The position numbers were made by a program, and so were the translations under genes. Shown in pieces: positions 1-7,629 of a stretch of 10,355 bases of DNA. Below the pieces are notes generated by a model that saw only the letters and a program-made list of their open reading frames with translations, was not told where the DNA came from and searched no databases. The stretch comes from Vulcanimicrobiota bacterium. Its GTDB lineage: Bacteria; Vulcanimicrobiota; Vulcanimicrobiia; Vulcanimicrobiales; Vulcanimicrobiaceae. How positions within the stretch are numbered: the stretch's first letter is position 1; every line of letters starts with the position of its first letter. The stretch covers positions 1-10,355 of the forward strand of contig JACRUB010000124.1 of the NCBI GenBank assembly GCA_014305015.1, given 5' to 3'.

Positions 1-346
1 GAGCGGGAGCGGGTGCGGGCGCAACCGGGGGTGCCGCCGCGGCAGCCGCCAGGGTGTGCTTGTCCAGCTTGATCACGAGGGCGCGCATCACATCTTCGTT
101 GAGACGGAGCTGGCGCTCGAGTTCCTTGGCCGCCGTCGCATCGCTCTTAAAGCTCATCACAACGTAAATGCCCTCGCGGAGATCGTTGATCTCGTAGGCG
201 AGGCGTTTCTTTCCAAGGAGCTCGACGTTGCCTACGTCGCCGCCGTTGTTCTTAAGAACATCGGCAATCGCGCCGGAGCGTTCCGTGACTTCTGCCTCTT
301 CGAGCTGCGGGCGGAGAATATAGGTAACTTCGTAATCGATCTTCAT
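1..346 (-). CDS. rpsF: 30S ribosomal protein S6 (3' end cut by window edge)
   Basis: S6 is a small-subunit ribosomal protein that binds 16S rRNA as a heterodimer with S18. The frame opens with ATG at 346 and stays open to the window edge, giving 115 residues without a stop. The start MKIDYEVTYILRPQL is the typical S6 first strand. It is followed by the S6 pattern of a conserved Lys-rich turn (LLGKKRLAYEI), then the strand GIYVVMSF, and near residues 80-95 LNEDVMRALVIKLDK. After about residue 95 the protein continues into an Ala/Pro-rich tail (AAAAAAPPVAPAPAPA) that is still running at the edge, so this S6 is longer than the roughly 95-residue core. A short purine-rich sequence (TAGGGA) precedes the ATG. 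ssb and rpsR often follow rpsF and may lie beyond the edge. Family assignment is secure; the tail length is unknown. Confidence 0.93.
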   Translation of the reverse strand, partial: MKIDYEVTYILRPQLEEAEVTERSGAIADVLKNNGGDVGNVELLGKKRLAYEINDLREGIYVVMSFKSDATAAKELERQLRLNEDVMRALVIKLDKHTLAAAAAAPPVAPAPAPA

Positions 347-377
347 TTTTTCCCTACTATGGACACCCTTGCGAGCG

Positions 378-398
378 GCCTACCATGTCCCGGCAGGC
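378..398 (-). promoter_or_regulatory. Hairpin in the rpsF leader, possible S6:S18-type autoregulatory element
   Basis: On the minus strand GCCTGCC and GGTAGGC can form a 7-bp stem (one G-U pair) around the loop GGGACAT, 31 bases before the rpsF ATG. A competing pairing exists between GGACA (in the loop) and TGTCC closer to the start codon. Many bacteria carry a leader RNA upstream of rpsF that is bound by the S6:S18 dimer and contains a conserved CCG. A CCG occurs here at the stem-loop junction. Position and the CCG fit, but I cannot confirm the full consensus. Confidence 0.3.
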
Positions 399-435
399 AG
401 TGGGTACGAGCCCAAAGGGGCCCGAAAACTTTGCC

Positions 436-464
436 ACTTTACCACAGGCGGCGCCCATGAGCAA
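436..464 (-). promoter_or_regulatory. Putative sigma70-type promoter of rpsF
   Basis: Read on the minus strand, TTGCTC (464-459) is followed after exactly 17 bases by TAAAGT (441-436), a good match to the -35/-10 pattern. TGG directly before the -10 fits an extended -10. Transcription would begin near 429, giving an rpsF leader of about 80 bases. The call is from pattern only; no start site is known. Confidence 0.45.
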
Positions 465-518
465 GCGCTTAGGGAGGCGCCTCAAGCTCTTCCCAGGCAC
501 CCCTCCTAGGATTGGGGT
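463..518. repeat. Cluster of three short perfect palindromes in the divergent rpsF/RND intergenic region
   Basis: AAGCGCTT (463-470), GAGGCGCCTC (474-483) and TCCTAGGA (504-511) are each perfect inverted repeats. The last sits inside a larger imperfect dyad with arms ACCCC and GGGGT (499-518). They lie between the predicted rpsF -35 and the RND start, where operators for an efflux-pump regulator would be expected. No regulator gene is nearby and short palindromes arise by chance in GC-rich DNA, so the operator role is only a suggestion. Confidence 0.25.
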
Positions 519-542
519 ACAAGCACGCACATAAACCTTCGC

Positions 543-546
543 GGAG
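543..546 (+). promoter_or_regulatory. Ribosome binding site deciding the TTG start of the RND pump
   Basis: GGAG lies six bases before the TTG at 553. The alternative ATG at 571 has GAGGAG directly abutting it with no spacer, which is too close for normal initiation. The well-spaced site favours TTG 553, adding six residues. Confidence 0.5.
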
Positions 547-552
547 ACCCGT

Positions 553-3500
553 TTGCCTAGACCCGAGGAGATGACCCCCGCTCGTACCAACCCGATCGCT
601 CGCTTCGCCGTCACAAGACGCGTTGCGGTCGCCATGATGGCATGCGCAATCGTCCTGCTCGGCATCTTTGCGATTCCGCGGCTTCCGATTGCATTGCTTC
701 CGAGCTTTTCGCCGCCGGTCATTAGCGTAAGCGTCAACTACCCCAACGTCGCGCCCGAACAAATGGAAACGCTGGTTACGCGTCCGATCGAAAACGCGGT
801 CAGCCGCGTTCCGGGCATCGATAACATCGAATCGACAAGCTCCGAAGGCAACACGCGCGTTCGCGCCCAGTTCCATTACGGCGTCAATATCGACATCGCG
901 GCCGTCAACGTCCAAAACCAAGTCGACCGAATTCGTGGGCAGTTGCCGAACGACCCAACGCTGCAAGCGCCGCAGATCAACAAGTTCGATCCAAACGCTC
1001 TGCCCATCGTTACCGCGTTCGTTACCGATAGCCGACGCACGCAGCGCGAGCTCAACGACCTCTTTACGAACCAGCTTGCCGACCAATTCTCGGCCGTAAC
1101 GGGCGTCGGCTCCGTAAGTGTCAACGCAAGCCAAGCGCGCGCGATCATGGTTCAGCCAGATGCCGGTTTGCTCGCAGGCTACGGGCTCACCGCCGATGCG
1201 CTCGTGACACGGATTAAAGCGGAGAATGTCAATCTGCCGGCCGGCGTCGTGCAAATTGCGCAAAACGAATACCAGATTCAAACGGCGGCCCTCTATAAGA
1301 GCGCGCAAGAGATCGGGAATACGATCGTAACTACGAAGAACGGCGCACCCGTCTTCGTTCGCGATGTGGCGAAGGTAACGGATTCAATTTCCGAACAGCG
1401 GACATTTACGCGACTTAATGGAAAGCCGGCGCTCAGCTTTTCGGTTACGCCCCAGCCCGATGCCAACGCCGTTGCCACGGCAAACGACGTCTATAAGAAG
1501 ATCGGCGAAATCAAAAAGCGCTATCCCACGATGCAGATCGGCGTTGTTTTCGACCAGCGCCAGTTTATCGTCGATGCCATCAATGCGCTCGAACATACCG
1601 CGGCCTACGGCGCCGTTCTCGCCGTCCTCATTATTCTGCTATTTTTACATTCGTGGCGCTCGACGCTGATCGTTGCCATCTCGCTGCCGATCTCCGTTCT
1701 TGGAACGCTCTTTGCGGCGTACATCCTCGGCTACTCGCTCAACACCATGACGCTCGGCGGCCTTGCGCTCGCGGTCGGCTTGATCGTTGACGACGCCATC
1801 GTCGTGCTCGAAAATATCTACCGGCACTACATGCGTGGCGAAACCATCATGGAGGCCACGCAGTCCGCGGTAACACAAATCTTTAGCGCGGTCTTGGCTT
1901 CTTCGATCACGGTCATCACGGTTTTTATTCCGCTCGTGCTTATTCCAGGACTCCAAGGGCTGATCTTCACGCCCTTTGCCGTCATGGTCATGGTTGCGGT
2001 CGGTATCTCGCTCCTGGTTGCACTTACGACCGTTCCGATGCTCGCGACGCGCCTGTGGTCAAGGGAACGCCCGGCAACCAATGGCGGACCGAAGTCCGCT
2101 TATGCGCGCTTTAGTGCAAAGTTCGACTATGCCTACGAACGCTTCGCCGAGCGCTATAAGAATTTCTTACGCTGGTCGCTCGATCACAAAGGCCCGGTAT
2201 TTGCTACGGCCGCCGTTATCTTCTTTCTCACCGTCGTCGCACTGAAGTTCGGCGTTGTTGCAACCGAATTGTTCCCACCGACAAATTCACGTTTCGTGAG
2301 CTTTACATTGCGCATGCCGACGGGCACAGCGCTCAATATCATGGATACGGTTACCAAAGATGTCGAAACGCGCTTCCGCAAGGACGCGCGCGTTGTAGAC
2401 ATTGCCTCCAGCGTCGGCTCGGGTGGCGGCTTCGGCGGCGGCCGCGTGCAAACCAATCAGGCCCAGCTTCAAATTACCCTCAAACCAGGCACGAGCAGTG
2501 CGGACGCGGGCCGGTTTGTACAGATGTGGCAATCGGGGCTTACGGGCATGCGCGCGCGCGGCGGTGGTGGATCGATTACCCCAGAGCGGCGAGCACAGAT
2601 GCGCAAGTTGATGGGCGCTCCGGTTCCCGGACTGCAAGCCTTTGGACGCACGACGGATATTGTTTCGCGAATTCTATCTCAGGGTCAGAGCGAGCTCTCG
2701 ATCATGATCTATGGCCCGGATTTGCAAACGCTCGATAAGATCGCGCGCAGCACCTTGCCTGCCCTTTCCGAGATCCCGGGGATCGCCGCGCCGGATGTGA
2801 ATTCCACGCAGGCGCAACCGCAGCTCAACGTTCAAATCGATCGCATTCGCGCCGCTTCGCTCGGTCTATCAACAACGCAGATTTCGCAAGCGATCGACAC
2901 GGCGACAAGCGGATCGATCGCATCGTATTTGCAAATCAACGGAACGCAAGTGCCCATCATCGTGCAGCTCCCGGCGAATCAGCGGCGCACGTACCAATCC
3001 ATCGCGAGCCTTGCGCTCGCGGTCCCTTCAACCGGCTCCGGTAGCGGCTCATCCTTAATCTCAGCAACAACGGCTATTCCCGGCCAGACCTACACACTGC
3101 AGACGGTTCCGCTCGCGGCCGTTGCCAGCGTCGCCATTGGAAGCGGCCCGTCCGAGACGACACGCATGAACAAGCAGCGTGAAACGGAAGTGACCGCCGG
3201 CCTGAACGGCGGGGCACTTGGCGATGTTACAGCAGCGGCGCAAAAGGTTATGGACCAAGTCACGATGCCCAGCGGCTACTATTGGGGTTTCGGTCCGGGC
3301 AGTACGCAGCAAAGCAGCACCTTTAGCAGTCTCGGCCTCATTGTGGTCCTTGCGATTCTGTTGATCTACATGCTGCTTGCGGCCCAATTCGAGTCGCTTT
3401 TGCATCCGCTGGTCATCATGACCGCGGTGCCGCTTTCGCTGGCAGGCGTGGTGCTCGCGCTCGTCATTACGCACCGTTCGTTCGGCCTGACGGCCTTCAT

Positions 3501-3891
3501 CGGCGTCCTGATGCTGGTCGGCATTGTTGTTAAGAATGCAATTCTTGTCGTCGAGTTCACAAATCAACTGCGCCGTGAAGGACGCAGTGCGCGCGAAGCA
3601 TTGCTCACCGCGGCGCCGCTACGGCTGCGTCCGATCTTGATGACAACGCTTGCCACCGTCGGAGGCATGACGCCGCTCGCACTCGGTTTGGAAGTGGGGA
3701 GTTCGAGTCAGGCGCCGCTCGGCACGGTCGTCATCGGTGGTCTACTTTGTTCTACGCTTCTCTCACTCATCGTCATTCCGACGCTCTATCTTTGGGTTGC
3801 CGAACGTATCGAACCACGCCTCGCCAAGCACGAGCCCGCGCACGAAGAGAAGCGCATTCCCATTCAACAGCCCGAAGGCGTGCACGGCTAA
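553..3891 (+). CDS. RND multidrug efflux pump, inner-membrane transporter subunit (HAE1/AcrB family)
   Basis: Proton-driven inner-membrane transporter of the RND superfamily. Such trimers normally work with a periplasmic adaptor and an outer-membrane channel to expel drugs, dyes or detergents. The protein has 1112 residues (AcrB about 1050). The first membrane helix is at about 24-42, followed by a periplasmic porter segment. Helices 2-6 span about 350-505, with LALAVGLIVDDAIVV carrying the Asp pair D413/D414 of the proton relay. Helix 7 is at about 545-567, then a second porter segment, then helices 8-12 from about 925, with the relay lysine K994 in GIVVKNAILVVEF. All key relay residues are present. 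Gly-rich stretches near 620-630 and 670-674 and a Ser/Gly-rich stretch near 824 lie in the second periplasmic half and explain much of the extra length. The wording around VPLAAVAS and GPSETTRMNKQRE resembles the MdtB/MdtC branch, but substrate cannot be inferred. No adaptor or channel gene is adjacent. Confidence 0.95.
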   Translation: MPRPEEMTPARTNPIARFAVTRRVAVAMMACAIVLLGIFAIPRLPIALLPSFSPPVISVSVNYPNVAPEQMETLVTRPIENAVSRVPGIDNIESTSSEGNTRVRAQFHYGVNIDIAAVNVQNQVDRIRGQLPNDPTLQAPQINKFDPNALPIVTAFVTDSRRTQRELNDLFTNQLADQFSAVTGVGSVSVNASQARAIMVQPDAGLLAGYGLTADALVTRIKAENVNLPAGVVQIAQNEYQIQTAALYKSAQEIGNTIVTTKNGAPVFVRDVAKVTDSISEQRTFTRLNGKPALSFSVTPQPDANAVATANDVYKKIGEIKKRYPTMQIGVVFDQRQFIVDAINALEHTAAYGAVLAVLIILLFLHSWRSTLIVAISLPISVLGTLFAAYILGYSLNTMTLGGLALAVGLIVDDAIVVLENIYRHYMRGETIMEATQSAVTQIFSAVLASSITVITVFIPLVLIPGLQGLIFTPFAVMVMVAVGISLLVALTTVPMLATRLWSRERPATNGGPKSAYARFSAKFDYAYERFAERYKNFLRWSLDHKGPVFATAAVIFFLTVVALKFGVVATELFPPTNSRFVSFTLRMPTGTALNIMDTVTKDVETRFRKDARVVDIASSVGSGGGFGGGRVQTNQAQLQITLKPGTSSADAGRFVQMWQSGLTGMRARGGGGSITPERRAQMRKLMGAPVPGLQAFGRTTDIVSRILSQGQSELSIMIYGPDLQTLDKIARSTLPALSEIPGIAAPDVNSTQAQPQLNVQIDRIRAASLGLSTTQISQAIDTATSGSIASYLQINGTQVPIIVQLPANQRRTYQSIASLALAVPSTGSGSGSSLISATTAIPGQTYTLQTVPLAAVASVAIGSGPSETTRMNKQRETEVTAGLNGGALGDVTAAAQKVMDQVTMPSGYYWGFGPGSTQQSSTFSSLGLIVVLAILLIYMLLAAQFESLLHPLVIMTAVPLSLAGVVLALVITHRSFGLTAFIGVLMLVGIVVKNAILVVEFTNQLRREGRSAREALLTAAPLRLRPILMTTLATVGGMTPLALGLEVGSSSQAPLGTVVIGGLLCSTLLSLIVIPTLYLWVAERIEPRLAKHEPAHEEKRIPIQQPEGVHG

Positions 3892-3912
3892 ACTTCGAAA
3901 TCCGCACCCCAC

Positions 3913-4662
3913 ATGTATCTCAAGATGGGCGTGCGTGAAATCCGGCACGCATGGAAGCGCCTCTTCGATCGCAACAAGATCAACGCGTACGAACGCAAGG
4001 TCTATTCGCAAAATGGCGAGGACGGTATTTTGCGTGAGATCTTCCGCCGCATCGGGAGTGGAAGCCGGTATTTCGTTGAGTTCGGCGTTGAGGACGGAAT
4101 CGAGTGCAACACCGCATTCCTGTCGCGTGCATTTGGTTGGAGCGGATTGCTGATCGAAGGCAGCCCGGAGAAATTCGCGCTGCTCGAGCGCAATTACGAG
4201 AAGTACCCGCGCGTCAGACGGATGCAGTCGTTCATCACGCGCGAGAATATCGTGCACCTCTTCAAGCAGGCCGGCGTGCCCAAAGAGTTTGATTTGCTCT
4301 CAATCGATATCGACGGGAATGACTACTGGATTTGGGAAGAACTTGGGGATTATAAGCCACGGGTTGCGGTTATTGAATACAACGCGACCCGCCCGCCGCC
4401 CGAGCGTTGGGTCATCGAATACAATCCCGGGCATCGCTGGAACGACGACGGCTATACGGGCGCCAGCCTTTCTTCGCTTGAGGCGCTTGGTAAACGCCTA
4501 GGCTATTCGCTTGCCGGAACCGATGAGAAAGGCATCAACGCCTTTTTCATTCGCAACGATCTTGTCACTGCGTCACGTTTCCCGGTGTTGGGCCCCGAAG
4601 CCGCATATCACCCTAACGACTACGGCCTGCAGCGTTTGGACGGACCTTCAATTTCCGTGTAA
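3913..4662 (+). CDS. FkbM-like class I SAM-dependent methyltransferase-fold protein
   Basis: A 249-residue protein with a Rossmann methyltransferase pattern. SQNGEDGIL at 32-40 is a motif seen before the core in many FkbM-like proteins. FVEFGVEDG (54-62) is the glycine-rich SAM-binding motif I, and IEGSP (81-85) supplies the acidic residue expected to bind the ribose. SIDIDGND (130-137) is the motif IV acidic strand and VIEYN (153-157) the next strand. FkbM-type enzymes O-methylate sugars or polyketides; this one's substrate is unknown and catalysis is not proved. It lies 21 bp after the RND pump and is probably co-transcribed, yet I see no Shine-Dalgarno before ATG 3913; ATG 3925 or GTG 3931 are alternative starts. 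Its last 15 bases overlap the 3' end of the convergent TauE/SafE gene. Confidence 0.8.
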   Translation: MYLKMGVREIRHAWKRLFDRNKINAYERKVYSQNGEDGILREIFRRIGSGSRYFVEFGVEDGIECNTAFLSRAFGWSGLLIEGSPEKFALLERNYEKYPRVRRMQSFITRENIVHLFKQAGVPKEFDLLSIDIDGNDYWIWEELGDYKPRVAVIEYNATRPPPERWVIEYNPGHRWNDDGYTGASLSSLEALGKRLGYSLAGTDEKGINAFFIRNDLVTASRFPVLGPEAAYHPNDYGLQRLDGPSISV

Positions 4663-5406
4663 GAAGAAATATACCACCATCGAGAGCCCGACGAGGATAA
4701 CACCGGCGCGCATGACGCGCGAAGGCACGCGGCGCCCGATGCGCGATCCTATGTAGCCGCCGAGCACGGCTCCAGCCGCCATAATGATTGCTTGCGGCCA
4801 ATGGATGATCCCGGCAATAATGAACGGCAGCAGCGCCACCCCATTTATGACGGCGGCCAGCACATTTTTCACCGCGTTCATTGCGTTGAAATTCGGTAAA
4901 CCGGAGAACGCCAGAATCGCCAGCATCAGGAAGCCGATGCCCGCTCCGAAATAGCCGCCGTAAATTGCTGTCAGAAACTGCGCGAAGAGCTGCACGGGCG
5001 TATGGCGTTTTGCAGCGCCCGAATGCTGCCGGGTCAAGAAGGGCGAGATCGCAAAGACAATCGTTGCGAAGAGCAGCAAGAACGGAATCATGCGCTGGAA
5101 TGTATGCGGCGGCGTATGGAGGAGCAGCACCGCCCCGATAAGCGAGCCCACCAGGCTAACAATCGCGGCATTGATGAGCAAATGGCGCTGCTCGCGCACT
5201 TCTTCGTGATAGCCTCGCGCGCTCGCGAGGGTGCCAAACCACATCGCAAAGTTGTTCGTCGCATTCGCGCTGATCGGGGGCACGCCCGTGAAGATGAGTG
5301 CGGGGAACGTCAAGAAGCTGCCGCCGCCGGCGACGCTATTAATCGAGCCGCTTATGAACGCGATACAGAAAAGGATGAGCAGGGAGGCGGGGGTTAGCTC
5401 GAGGAT
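4648..5406 (-). CDS. TauE/SafE-family membrane permease (probable anion exporter), start codon uncertain
   Basis: Multi-helix inner-membrane protein of the TauE/SafE (DUF81) family, whose members are proposed to move sulfite, sulfoacetate or other organic anions. The first repeat begins INSVAGGGSFLTFPAL, the family's N-terminal signature; the second contains YGGYFGAGIGFLMLAI and later GGYIGSRIGRRVPSRVMR. The first ATG/GTG/TTG in frame is TTG 5313, but that would cut the signature in half and delete the first helix. The frame stays open up to a TAA at 5449-5451 and encodes LTPASLLILFCIAFISG in the right place. I therefore place the start at ATC 5406, four bases after GAGG inside the end of rel, giving 252 residues, the usual family length; CTG 5382 is another option. 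The gene follows rel with a 13-bp overlap, implying translational coupling. Family is sure, exact start is not. Confidence 0.85.
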   Translation of the reverse strand: MLELTPASLLILFCIAFISGSINSVAGGGSFLTFPALIFTGVPPISANATNNFAMWFGTLASARGYHEEVREQRHLLINAAIVSLVGSLIGAVLLLHTPPHTFQRMIPFLLLFATIVFAISPFLTRQHSGAAKRHTPVQLFAQFLTAIYGGYFGAGIGFLMLAILAFSGLPNFNAMNAVKNVLAAVINGVALLPFIIAGIIHWPQAIIMAAGAVLGGYIGSRIGRRVPSRVMRAGVILVGLSMVVYFFLHGN

Positions 5407-7562
5407 TTTGCCTCGCGTTTGGTCACACGATAGACTTTGCGAATACCTTTAAGCGATTCGAGCTTGCGCAGGATGCGGTGCAAGTGATCGAGGTCCGTTA
5501 TCTGAACGGTCAGACTCACGAGTGCAATGCGATCGCGTTTCACGCGCGCGGTAACCGACGACACGCTGGTCTTCGCCTCCGCAAAGACTTGCATGACGTC
5601 TTGCACCAGCGCCGGCCGGTCGAGCGCTTCGACTTCTACGTCGACGGCATGGGTGAATTCGGTCTTGCCGATCCACGTCGCTTCGAGGACCCGCTCCGGT
5701 GTCGCGTTCATGTAAGCGACGTTCGGACAATCCGCGCGATGGACGGAGACGCCTTTCCCGATCGTGACGTAGCCCATAATCGGATCACCCGGCACGGGGC
5801 TGCAGCACTTCGAAAGCCGCACGAGCACATCATCGACGCCTGCGATGCGGATGCCGCTCGTCTTGCGCGTAACCCGCTTGGAAACCGATTGCGGCCGACC
5901 CAGTTTTGAAATCTCAACGACGTTGGTGCTCTTAACCTCGTCGCGTAAGCGGTTGACGACGCTCTGCGCGGACGCATCGCCAAAGCCGATGGCTGCGAAA
6001 AGGTCCGACGGGGTCCCATAGTTCATGCGGTGCGCGATCGTTTCGATTAAGTCACCGCGCGCGAGATCGGGACGCAGATGTTGGCGCGCGAGCTCGTGCT
6101 CTACGGATTCCAGCCCCGCGAGAACGTTTTCTTCCTTGCGCTCCTTACGGAACCACTGCTTGATCTTGTGCTTTGCACTGGACGTCTTAACGATCGAGAG
6201 CCAGCCGAGCGAAGGCCGTCCGGAATTCTTGTTGACGAGAATCTCGCAGATGTCGCCATTGTGCAGCGTCGCATCGAGCGAGACGATCCGCCCATTGACT
6301 TTTGCGCCGACACAGTGGTTACCGACATCGGTATGTACGAGATAGGCGAAATCGAGAGGCGTGCTCTGCGAAGAAAGGCTAAAGACGTCGCCGCGCGGTG
6401 AGAAAACAAACACCTGATTATCGAAGAGGTCGAGCTTGAGATTCTCCATGAAGGCGCGCGAGTCGCGCATATCCTTCTGCCACTCCAGCAACGCACGCAA
6501 CCATGAGAGTTTGTTCTCGAACTGGTCGGCTTTGCCACCCTCTTTGTAGCGCCAGTGCGCCGCGATCCCGTACTCGCCCGTGCGATGCATCTCCCAGGTG
6601 CGAATTTGAATTTCGAGTGGCTCGCCTTGCGGCCCAACGACCGTTGTGTGCAACGACTGGTACATGTTGGGCTTGGGCATCGCGATGTAATCTTTAAACC
6701 GGCCGGGCAACGGCGTCCAGAGTGAATGCACGATGCCGAGTGCGCCGTAGCAATCCTTGACGCTCTCGACGATGACGCGAATTGCGGTCAGATCGTAGAT
6801 GGTCGAGAACTCGCGGCCTTTCTTTAATTTCTGGTAGATCGAATAGAAATGTTTCGGACGGCCTTGGATCTCCGCGTTGATGTGAATCTCCGAGCACTCT
6901 TTGCGAAGCGCAGAAATAACTGTATCAACGGACTCTTCGCGCGCCTGCCGGGTTTTGGCAACACGTTCGACGATCTCGCGGTACCCTTCCGGATCGAGAT
7001 AGCGCAAACAGAGATCTTCCATCTCCCATTTGATCTTCCAGATTCCAAGTCGATGCGCGATTGGCGTATAGATGTCGAGCGTCTCGCGCGCGATGGCTTG
7101 CTGCTTGCCGCCCGTTAGGCTGCCCAAGGTGCGCATGTTATGTAAGCGGTCGGCGAGCTTGATAATGATAACGCGAATGTCCTTAGCCATTGCCATGAAC
7201 ATCTTGCGCAGATTCTCGACTTGCGCTTCTTCTTTGGATTGGTACGGAATGCGCGTGAGTTTGGTGACACCTTCGACCAGCGTTGCGATCTCATCGCCGA
7301 AAAGCGTGGCGACTTCCTCGCTCGTAATCGAGGTATCTTCCACCACGTCGTGCAGAATCGCGGCCGCGATCGTCCCGCGGTCCATTTCCAGCTCGGCCAG
7401 GATGCCGGCGACCGCCACTGGGTGCTCGATATACGACTCGCCGGAGGCCCGGTGCTGGCCCTCATGGGCCCGGTCGGCGGTCTGGTAGACGCTCTTAAGC
7501 CACGACCCGTCGAGGGACGGGTCGTAGGTTTGAACCTTGGCAATAAGCTCGTCGATCCTCAT
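5394..7562 (-). CDS. rel: Bifunctional (p)ppGpp synthetase/hydrolase Rel (RelA/SpoT family)
   Basis: Makes (p)ppGpp from ATP and GDP/GTP and hydrolyses it, controlling the stringent response in the cytoplasm. The protein has 722 residues, full length for long RSH proteins. The HD hydrolase domain covers about 30-180, with H47 in YIEHP, HDVVED at 71-76 and LADRLHNMRTL at 136-146, so the hydrolase appears intact. The synthetase domain is about 235-345, with GRFKDY at 287-292, YQSLHTTV at 301-308 and EIQIRT at 317-322. RFKD matches the RXKD signature of bifunctional enzymes rather than the EXDD of monofunctional RelA. The TGS domain is at about 384-443. The zinc-finger-like domain keeps C586, C587, H608 and C612, and a C-terminal ACT domain runs about 640-715. 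ATG 7562 gives the expected family N-terminus. It sits downstream of apt and the small secreted gene, and its 3' end overlaps the TauE/SafE gene. Confidence 0.97.
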   Translation of the reverse strand: MRIDELIAKVQTYDPSLDGSWLKSVYQTADRAHEGQHRASGESYIEHPVAVAGILAELEMDRGTIAAAILHDVVEDTSITSEEVATLFGDEIATLVEGVTKLTRIPYQSKEEAQVENLRKMFMAMAKDIRVIIIKLADRLHNMRTLGSLTGGKQQAIARETLDIYTPIAHRLGIWKIKWEMEDLCLRYLDPEGYREIVERVAKTRQAREESVDTVISALRKECSEIHINAEIQGRPKHFYSIYQKLKKGREFSTIYDLTAIRVIVESVKDCYGALGIVHSLWTPLPGRFKDYIAMPKPNMYQSLHTTVVGPQGEPLEIQIRTWEMHRTGEYGIAAHWRYKEGGKADQFENKLSWLRALLEWQKDMRDSRAFMENLKLDLFDNQVFVFSPRGDVFSLSSQSTPLDFAYLVHTDVGNHCVGAKVNGRIVSLDATLHNGDICEILVNKNSGRPSLGWLSIVKTSSAKHKIKQWFRKERKEENVLAGLESVEHELARQHLRPDLARGDLIETIAHRMNYGTPSDLFAAIGFGDASAQSVVNRLRDEVKSTNVVEISKLGRPQSVSKRVTRKTSGIRIAGVDDVLVRLSKCCSPVPGDPIMGYVTIGKGVSVHRADCPNVAYMNATPERVLEATWIGKTEFTHAVDVEVEALDRPALVQDVMQVFAEAKTSVSSVTARVKRDRIALVSLTVQITDLDHLHRILRKLESLKGIRKVYRVTKREAKSSS

Positions 7563-7629
7563 CTACATCTTTATGATGCCATATCGGCCCACTGCGATGC
7601 AAAGGGATAGGGCTGACAGGCCCGGCTCT

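Noticed and set aside
469..1308. Long minus-strand open frame of 279 codons opposite the RND pump
   Set aside because: It lies antisense to a clearly conserved coding region, is rich in Arg/Asp/Asn in the manner of a shadow frame, and has no recognisable domain.
5002..5397. Plus-strand frame of 131 codons opposite the permease
   Set aside because: It is antisense to conserved TauE/SafE coding sequence and has shadow-type composition (Arg/Glu/Gln-rich, no domain).
7563..7629. Promoter or attenuator between the small secreted gene and rel
   Set aside because: A GGGC/GCCC pairing and a TTGCAT are present, but no -10 at suitable spacing and no T-run of note.
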